36,165 nucleotides of DNA from assembly GCA_016931415.1 (NCBI GenBank), contig JAFGEW010000020.1:1-36165 (forward strand), read 5' to 3'. A program made the position numbers and the translations under genes. Each line of letters opens with the position of its first letter. Positions within the stretch are counted from its first letter, which is position 1. This stretch comes from Verrucomicrobiota bacterium (lineage in GTDB: Bacteria; Auribacterota; JABMQX01; JAFGEW01). Below, one piece after another: positions 31,303 to 36,165 of this stretch. Below the pieces are notes generated by a model. That model ran no database searches, was not told where the DNA came from, and was given only the letters and a program-made list of their open reading frames with translations.

Positions 31303-31856
31303 CAGTTCTTCCCCGGGGTGTGTCTGCCGAGTTCCGCTTCGAAGACGGCGCAGTCGGCCCGCGTGTAGAGGCAGAAGACGATGCGCTGGAGGGCGATGTG
31401 TTCCGGCCCCGTCCGGCCTTCCAGGTAGTCCAGCGCGGTCGCGAGCATGACGGTTGCACAGCGCTCGATGGGATAGCCGAAGGTGCCTGTGCTGATCGCG
31501 GGGAACGCGATGGACTTCAGGCCGTACTGGTCGGCGAGCTTGAGCGAGTTGAGCGTGGCGCGGGCGAGCAGTTCGTCTTCCGGCGTATCGACTCCCATGC
31601 GCGGGCCGACGGCATGGATAACGTGACGCGCCTTGAGGTTGCCGCCGGTGGTGATGGCGGCCTCGCCGACGCGGATCGGGCCGTGAGCATCACACTCGGC
31701 CTGGATCGCAGGGCCGCCCTTGCGGCGGATGGCGCCGGCGACGCCGCCGCCGAGCTGAAGCTGGGCATTGGCGGCGTTGACGATCGCGTCGGTATCGAGC
31801 TCGGTAATATCGCCCTGGACGAGCTCGAGGGTCGAGCGGCCGACGTGCAACTGCAT
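31302..31856 (-). CDS. Macro-domain protein (ADP-ribose or O-acetyl-ADP-ribose hydrolase type)
   Basis: A 184-residue single macro domain that binds ADP-ribose and probably removes it, or its acetyl ester, from products of NAD metabolism. Key pieces: LVQGDITELDTDAIVNAANAQLQLGGGVAGAIRRKGG (residues 13-49), with the ligand-binding Asp of GDIT, the Asn of NAANAQL and the glycine loop, and AFPAISTGTFGYPIERC, the second binding loop. This matches the MacroD/YmdB-like class. The start ATG at 31854-31856 follows AGGAGG with 4 bases between. It is coupled to the deoxyhypusine-synthase-like gene, which suggests linked NAD-related chemistry. The 160-bp gap upstream is shared with a divergent plus-strand gene; no clear promoter was identified. 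Confidence 0.9.
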   Translation of the reverse strand: MQLHVGRSTLELVQGDITELDTDAIVNAANAQLQLGGGVAGAIRRKGGPAIQAECDAHGPIRVGEAAITTGGNLKARHVIHAVGPRMGVDTPEDELLARATLNSLKLADQYGLKSIAFPAISTGTFGYPIERCATVMLATALDYLEGRTGPEHIALQRIVFCLYTRADCAVFEAELGRHTPGKN

Positions 31857-32016
31857 GGTGCCTCCTCGCTACGGAGCGCCTCCGGGTAAGCGCCCTCGGC
31901 GGCGCATTATGTGCGCTTCGGCCAGCTCGGGCAACAAACTTCCGCCTGGAGGTCGCGTTGAACGGTGGTGGACTCTGACCGGGCCATCCATGGAAAGCTT
32001 CAAGGAGGCGTGTGCG

Positions 32017-32862
32017 ATGCGGTGGGCAATCGGCTTCGTTGTTGTTGTGTTCTGTGTTGTGTGTGAAGCGGGCTTCGCCGGTGAGCCTCCTCGAGGCGGG
32101 GGGCCGGAGGCGGGTGGGGTGCCCGAGGCCGCTGCACGACCGGGCGTGGACCTTGGCAAGCTTGACATGGCCGCGCTGATGGAGATGGTCCGCGCCGAGT
32201 TCGATGAGATAGAGGGGCTCAGGGCCGGGATGGAGACGACCCTGGAGGAGATCGAGGCGATCAACGGCGAGGTGGCCGAGCTGCGCGCCAAACGCCTTGA
32301 GCAGCGTCTGGACGAGATCGCCGGCCGCAGCCCCGAGTTGGAGGAGGCGATCCAGAAGCTGCGCGCGGCGCGGACGCATCTGGACACGCTGCGCGCCGAT
32401 CTGCAGCAGGCGCGCGAGTCGCAACAGGAGCTCTTCGACGGGCTCGAGCTCGGGCGCGAAGAGAAGAACGCGCTCCGGACGCTGCTCTCGTCGGAGACTC
32501 AGCCGCTCGGACCGCCCGAACAGCCGCGCGACGGCGGGCCACAGGCCCCCCGGGGCGGCCCGCAGAACGTCGGGGACCGCGGCGGCGCCACTCGCGGAGG
32601 CGATCAATCCGACTTGGCGCAGCGCATGCGCCAGCAAAACGAGCGGCGCCACGGGGAACACCAACGCCGGCTCGAGGCGCTCGCGCAGCAGGACCCCGAA
32701 CTCCACGCGTTGCTCGCGAAGAAGGCCGGTCTGATCGACGCGCTTGCCGGGCCGCGCGTCGAGCTGGCCGAGCATGTCCAAGCGGCCCAGCGCGTGATTC
32801 AGGAACTGAACCGGCGGTTCGTCGAGTTCTTCCGGCTCATCGAGGCCGGCAGCGAGCTCTGA
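32017..32862 (+). CDS. Exported coiled-coil protein of unknown function
   Basis: A 281-residue protein on the plus strand. The signal peptide is MRWAIGFVVVVFCVVCEAGFAG, with cleavage near residues 21-23. A Gly/Pro stretch follows, then a long Glu/Arg/Leu coiled coil (about 55-155: EIEGLRAGMETTLEEIEAI ... ARTHLDTLRADLQQARESQQEL), a Gly/Pro/Arg linker (155-190) and a second helix-rich part (RMRQQNERRHGEHQRRLEAL ... VQAAQRVIQELNRRFVEFF). The ATG at 32017-32019 follows AAGGAGG with 8 bases between; a frame open from 31768 has no such site. No family recognised. Periplasmic scaffold or envelope stress protein are guesses. Transcribed away from the macro gene. Confidence 0.72.
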   Translation: MRWAIGFVVVVFCVVCEAGFAGEPPRGGGPEAGGVPEAAARPGVDLGKLDMAALMEMVRAEFDEIEGLRAGMETTLEEIEAINGEVAELRAKRLEQRLDEIAGRSPELEEAIQKLRAARTHLDTLRADLQQARESQQELFDGLELGREEKNALRTLLSSETQPLGPPEQPRDGGPQAPRGGPQNVGDRGGATRGGDQSDLAQRMRQQNERRHGEHQRRLEALAQQDPELHALLAKKAGLIDALAGPRVELAEHVQAAQRVIQELNRRFVEFFRLIEAGSEL

Positions 32863-32905
32863 GTGCGGCCGGCTTCGCGACCGTGATACTCCTCTGAGAA
32901 AACGG

Positions 32906-32935
32906 TTGACACGAGGCCGAACGCACGCCTAGCAT
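32906..32935 (+). promoter_or_regulatory. Sigma70-type promoter for the small membrane protein
   Basis: Plus strand: -35 TTGACA (32906-32911), 18-bp spacer, -10 TAGCAT (32930-32935), in the 122-bp gap after the coiled-coil gene. Transcription would start about 43 nt before the start codon of the next gene. Confidence 0.6.
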
Positions 32936-32984
32936 GCGCCAGACTCGACCCATGTGGTGAATGTGACGAGAGGAGTCGTGCACA

Positions 32985-33209
32985 ATGGTCGTAATGCTGT
33001 TCGGGCTCATTTGCTTGATCGGTGGGATCGTACTCGTACTACCGCAGGTCTGGGGACACCTAACGTGGGCCGTCATTCGTGGCTCGATACCGGTGATCCT
33101 GATTCTGATCGGTCTGGCCGCGGCAGCGGTCGGGATCAGCTCGATCCGTGACAAGGCGGCCGCCGGTGCGGCGGACGAGCCGAAGCCTACGCCGCCCGAG
33201 AAGAAATAG
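32985..33209 (+). CDS. Small two-helix membrane protein
   Basis: A 74-residue protein with two hydrophobic helices, MVVMLFGLICLIGGIVLVLP (1-20) and VIRGSIPVILILIGLAAAAVG (30-50). A charged, Pro-rich soluble tail (KPTPPEKK) ends the chain. The ATG at 32985-32987 follows AGGAG with 9 bases between, its own promoter lies upstream and a terminator hairpin downstream, so the gene looks real. No function recognised; small two-helix proteins often serve as membrane assembly or stress partners. Confidence 0.7.
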   Translation: MVVMLFGLICLIGGIVLVLPQVWGHLTWAVIRGSIPVILILIGLAAAAVGISSIRDKAAAGAADEPKPTPPEKK

Positions 33210-33323
33210 TCACGTTCCAGCCAACGGCCCACGTTGTCGCAGCATTGTACTCGCCGTGACGGCTTGGGTCGCCAGACGCTGATCGCACCGTCCCCTCATT
33301 GGGGCGTGCTCGATAAGCCATTT

Positions 33324-33360
33324 GCCCGCGCGGACGCATTGCCCGTGCGGGCCTCTTTCT
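33324..33360. terminator. Terminator between convergent genes
   Basis: A 10-bp stem (33324-33333 with 33343-33352, one G-U pair) with a 9-base loop, followed by CTCTTTCT on the plus strand. It lies 114 nt beyond the small membrane protein gene and 31 nt beyond the convergent sulfatase stop, so it may act for both. The plus-strand tail is the more U-rich. Confidence 0.6.
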
Positions 33361-33383
33361 GTCCGGTCGAGGCAAGGCCGGGC

Positions 33384-34883
33384 TCACGCGTGGGCGGTTT
33401 TGGCCGGGTACAGGTCGTCGGCCCGGATCGTCTGGCGCAGGAGCTCGGCGAGCAGCTCGCGCTTGATGTCGGGATGTTTTGGGTCGTCCCACAGGTTGTG
33501 CAGCTCGTCCGGGTCGTTTCGCAGGTCGAAGAGCATGCCCGAGTTGCTGTTGGCCAAGAAAGTGATGGCCCACTCCTTCGTGCGGAGCTGGCGGAGCCGG
33601 TCGCCGATGTACGCCTCGTCGAACTCGATGTAGACCGCGTCGCGCGCGGCGCTACGCTTGCCGCCGAGCACGTCCGCGTACGAAACGCCCTGCACGCCGG
33701 CGGGGCACTCGACGCCGCACAGCTCGAGCAGCGTCGGCATGAGGTCCACGGTCGAGATGGGCGCGTCGGTTGCGCCCTGCTTGGCCAGGCCTTTCGGCAG
33801 GCGCCAAACGGTCGGCACGCGTGTGAGACAGCGGAACAGGAACGGGCCTTTCTTGCCGAGCCAGTGGTCGCCCATCATGTCGGCGTGGTCGCTGAGGAAG
33901 ACGATGATCGTGTTGTCGAGCAGGCCCTGCTCGTCGAGTGCGGCGACAATGCGGCCGACGTTGGCGTCCACCATCGAGATCATGCCGTAGGTGTGGGCCT
34001 TCATCTCGCGCAGGTGGTCGTCGGTCACCGTGCGCATGTCCCATTCGAGACCCGAGGTGGGCTGGCGTCCCTCGTAGCAGCGGCGGAAGTAGGGGGGCAG
34101 CTCGTCGAGCTCGCCTTCGCGGCGCGCCGGGGCGAACGTGATCGCCCGCGGGTCGTACATGTCGCACCACGGCCGGGGCGCGGCGAACGGATGGTGCGGG
34201 TCGGGGAACGAGCACCAGATGAAGAACGGCCGTCCGGCGTCGCGCGCCTTGATGTAGTCGATCGTCCGGTCGGCGATGGCCGTGTTGTAGTGCAGCTCGG
34301 CGGGGATCGCGAGCTTCCACGACTCGGGCGCGCCGCTCGGCGGCACGAGGGCCTCGGCTTCCGAGTACTTGACGTGGAGCGCGGGGTCAATGCGGTCCAG
34401 GTCGCGCTTGTAGTGGCCGAAGGTGTAGTACACGTGGCCGCCGACGAAGTAGACGTGCTCGAGGCCGTGGTAGGGCAGCGGCAGCTCGCCGCCCTCGGCC
34501 CAGAACTCGTGGCTCTCGACCAGCTCGTGCGGCCGGAGGCCCTGCTCCTTCTTCCCTCCGAAAGGCGAGAGGTGGATCTTGCCGAACGACGCGGTCTGGT
34601 AGCCGGCGCGGCGCAGCACCTCGGGCAGCACGCGGTCGTTGGGCTGGAGGGGGATGCCGTTCTCGCGCACGCCGTTTGCCTTCGGGTAGCGGCCCGTGAA
34701 CATGCAGGCGCGGTTCGGCATGCAGACCACGTTGGCCACGAACGACTCCGTGAAGACCACGCCCTCGCGCGCGAGGCGGTCAATGTTGGGCGTCTGCACG
34801 TCGGGGTTTCCCATGCAGGCGAGGTGGTCGGCCCGCTGCTGGTCGGTGACGAAGCAGAGGATGTTGGGCCGGGATGGCGGCAT
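33384..34883 (-). CDS. Type I sulfatase (arylsulfatase family)
   Basis: Sulfatases remove sulfate esters from sugars, steroids or other substrates. The 499-residue protein starts PNILCFVTDQQRADHLACMG, with the metal-binding Asp near residue 12. It has VCMPNRACMFTGRYP: the Cys of C-x-P-x-R is the residue oxidised to formylglycine. ASFGKIHLSPFGG has the conserved Lys and His, and VFLSDHADMMGDH supplies the Asp-His metal ligands. All catalytic residues seem present. DQQRAD places it in the group with DQQR rather than DDxR, as in choline-sulfatase-like enzymes; the substrate is not predictable. No signal peptide is seen at the chosen ATG (34881-34883, after GAGGAACGCC), so a cytoplasmic enzyme is likely. 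Formylglycine-generating enzyme is not in this window. Confidence 0.92.
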   Translation of the reverse strand: MPPSRPNILCFVTDQQRADHLACMGNPDVQTPNIDRLAREGVVFTESFVANVVCMPNRACMFTGRYPKANGVRENGIPLQPNDRVLPEVLRRAGYQTASFGKIHLSPFGGKKEQGLRPHELVESHEFWAEGGELPLPYHGLEHVYFVGGHVYYTFGHYKRDLDRIDPALHVKYSEAEALVPPSGAPESWKLAIPAELHYNTAIADRTIDYIKARDAGRPFFIWCSFPDPHHPFAAPRPWCDMYDPRAITFAPARREGELDELPPYFRRCYEGRQPTSGLEWDMRTVTDDHLREMKAHTYGMISMVDANVGRIVAALDEQGLLDNTIIVFLSDHADMMGDHWLGKKGPFLFRCLTRVPTVWRLPKGLAKQGATDAPISTVDLMPTLLELCGVECPAGVQGVSYADVLGGKRSAARDAVYIEFDEAYIGDRLRQLRTKEWAITFLANSNSGMLFDLRNDPDELHNLWDDPKHPDIKRELLAELLRQTIRADDLYPAKTAHA

Positions 34884-34944
34884 GGCGTTCCTCGTTTTTG
34901 CCCATGTCGGGAGAGCATGCTGCCCCGCCGAAACGCATGTGGAC

Positions 34945-34973
34945 ACAATACCCAGGTCCGACCCTCAGGCCAA
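34945..34973 (-). promoter_or_regulatory. Possible promoter for the sulfatase gene
   Basis: Minus strand: -35 TTGGCC (34973-34968), 17-bp spacer, -10 TATTGT (34950-34945). Each hexamer matches consensus at four positions and the spacing is ideal. It lies in the 111-bp gap between the PEP-CTERM gene and the sulfatase. Confidence 0.4.
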
Positions 34974-34994
34974 GACCGATCTACGAGGCGGAGA

Positions 34995-35897
34995 TCACCG
35001 ACGGCGCGCGCGCCGCCACAGCACCCCCGCGACAAGCGCAAGCCCAAGCACACTGATCGTGGACGGCTCAGGGATGGTTACGAGGCCGGTCCAGAGGTCT
35101 GACTGCCCCAGATCGCCGAGCACAGTGGCCTCGTAGGTCTGCAGATCAAATCGGAACAATCGGCCATCCGTGTTCACGCCGTAGAGATCTTCTCCGCAGC
35201 GCGTCAGTCCTTCGATGTACCCGTCGATGAGGCTATCCGGATACGAGTGCAGGGCAGTGAGGCCGCCTGTCACGGGATCGATTCGGTACAGGGTGCTGTC
35301 GGGGGCTCCGCTGATGGACGAGGGCCGGAGGAACGAGAGGAGAGCCCCGTGCCCATCGGTGCAGAGGTTGAAGGGGATTCCTAGCGAGTCCGTGTCACCC
35401 AACACGGGCCCGATCTGTGTGACAGCCTGGGCGGCAGTTCCGGGGCTGTCGATCCGCAGCAGCACGTTCCCTTCTGCATATCCAATGTAACTGATCGCGT
35501 AGAGGCAGTCGTCCATGAGGGCGATCCCCCCGAGCCAATGGTAGCCGTCATCGTCTCCCATGCCCGCATTCGATGAGGAGACGTAATCGAGCCCGCCTGC
35601 GCCGCCGGAAAACACGCCGATCGTGTTCTGATACCACCATGCGGGCGAGGTCGAGAGTGTGCCGCTCACGTACAGGATCGAGCTCGACATGTCATAGCTG
35701 GCATCGATGAGGTAGTTCCATCCAGGCGGGTAGGCGCCTGGACTCGTGCTGAAGGGGTACGGATCAATGAGCAGACCGAGGCTCTGCTCGTCCCACACTG
35801 GGCCTTCATTGAATGCCCACAACGAGGGCTCGGAAGCGTAGGCAAGTGTGGACAGCAGGAATGCGCACGCGTAGAGAGTGAAGGCTAAGGCTTTCAT
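34995..35897 (-). CDS. PEP-CTERM sorted exported protein
   Basis: A 300-residue secreted protein: signal peptide MKALAFTLYACAFLLSTLAYA (cleaved before SEP), a beta-rich body with repeated strand-and-turn patterns (GTLSTSPAWWYQNTIGVF, YAISYIGYAEGNVLLRID, TLYRIDPVTGGLTALHSY, DLYGVNTDGRLFRFDL) that look like propeller blades, and the C-terminal IPEPSTISVLGLALVAGVLWRRARRR. The PEP motif, hydrophobic helix and Arg cluster form a PEP-CTERM signal, cut by an exosortase in bacteria that make exopolysaccharide. Function of the body unknown. The ATG at 35895-35897 follows AAGGGGA. No exosortase lies in this window. Confidence 0.88.
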   Translation of the reverse strand: MKALAFTLYACAFLLSTLAYASEPSLWAFNEGPVWDEQSLGLLIDPYPFSTSPGAYPPGWNYLIDASYDMSSSILYVSGTLSTSPAWWYQNTIGVFSGGAGGLDYVSSSNAGMGDDDGYHWLGGIALMDDCLYAISYIGYAEGNVLLRIDSPGTAAQAVTQIGPVLGDTDSLGIPFNLCTDGHGALLSFLRPSSISGAPDSTLYRIDPVTGGLTALHSYPDSLIDGYIEGLTRCGEDLYGVNTDGRLFRFDLQTYEATVLGDLGQSDLWTGLVTIPEPSTISVLGLALVAGVLWRRARRR

Positions 35898-35944
35898 CGC
35901 AGTCCCCTTCCCTTGACCGCCTAGATGGATACCCCGCAGGTTGC

Positions 35945-35971
35945 AGTATCAAATGTGCAAGCGGTTGTCAA
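35945..35971 (-). promoter_or_regulatory. Promoter for the PEP-CTERM gene
   Basis: Minus strand: perfect -35 TTGACA (35971-35966) and -10 GATACT (35950-35945), spacer 15. The spacer is shorter than ideal; the weaker TACTGC at spacing 17 is an alternative. Start of transcription about 40 nt before the start codon. The stretch 35972-36080 up to the tRNA shows nothing else. Confidence 0.5.
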
Positions 35972-36080
35972 GACCCCAACACCTGCTTTTCGCCCCGATC
36001 ACGTGAGGCGGCGGGCATCGGTGAGACGGTCTGTACGTTCTGCCGGTGAGGCGAGGGTCGGAGGGAGTGGGAACCGAAGT

Positions 36081-36164
36081 GGTGGGGAGAGAAGGATTCG
36101 AACCTTCGTAGGCATAGCCAGCAGATTTACAGTCTGCCCCCTTTGGCCACTCGGGTATCTCCCC
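36081..36164 (-). tRNA. tRNA-Tyr (GTA)
   Basis: The 84-nt minus-strand sequence folds as a class II tRNA. The acceptor stem is GGGGAGA/TCTCCCC with discriminator A and an encoded CCA (36083-36081). The anticodon loop CTGTAAA has anticodon GTA (36130-36128), followed by the long variable arm expected for bacterial tRNA-Tyr. The T loop is TTCGAAT. Only the 5' flank is cut by the window edge; the gene itself is complete. Confidence 0.97.
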
Positions 36165-36165
36165 A

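Overview
The window comes from a GC-rich Gram-negative bacterium. Secretin, signal-peptide and PEP-CTERM proteins imply an outer membrane. Several traits point to the PVC superphylum or a neighbouring uncultured lineage (planctomycete-, lentisphaerote- or verrucomicrobial-like): thrombospondin-type-3 calcium repeats, a PilM-PilN fusion, a FGly sulfatase, PEP-CTERM sorting and long prepilin leaders. That placement is inference; no marker gene settles it. Almost every gene is on the minus strand, so the natural reading order is right to left.

Right end (about 30300-36165): a tRNA-Tyr, a PEP-CTERM protein, a type I sulfatase, a small plus-strand island (a secreted coiled-coil protein and a two-helix membrane protein), then a translationally coupled pair of a macro-domain protein and a deoxyhypusine-synthase-like protein.

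Middle (8049-30327): one large envelope machine in three apparent transcription units. Each starts at a good sigma70-type promoter (TTGACA or TTGACG, then 17 bp, then an AT-rich -10) and has a 120-430 nt leader. Unit 1 is pilB - pilT - second pilB/gspE (three ATPases). Unit 2 is gspF, two GspG-like pseudopilins, gspH, gspI, gspJ and an oversized gspK, closed by a 14-bp hairpin. Unit 3 is a pilM-pilN fusion, pilO, two paralogous membrane-anchored zinc-knuckle/calcium-repeat proteins in the usual pilP position, a secretin-N0-only protein and the full secretin, closed by a 16-bp hairpin. The set mixes type IV pilus parts (PilT, PilM/N/O) with type II secretion parts (GspG-K). No prepilin peptidase, GspC or classical PilP is seen here.

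Left end (1-7853): housekeeping genes polA, a large GT-C (STT3-like) membrane protein, coaE, rho, rpmE and prfA (cut by the window edge). Start/stop overlaps couple the GT-C gene to coaE and coaE to rho.

The most unusual points are the tandem zinc-knuckle/TSP3 proteins, the N0-only secretin paralogue and its split STN domain, the macro/DHS-like pair, short palindromic repeats that appear to have inserted into pseudopilin leader codons, and recurring paired hairpins in untranslated regions. I found no CRISPR array, transposase, integrase or phage gene.
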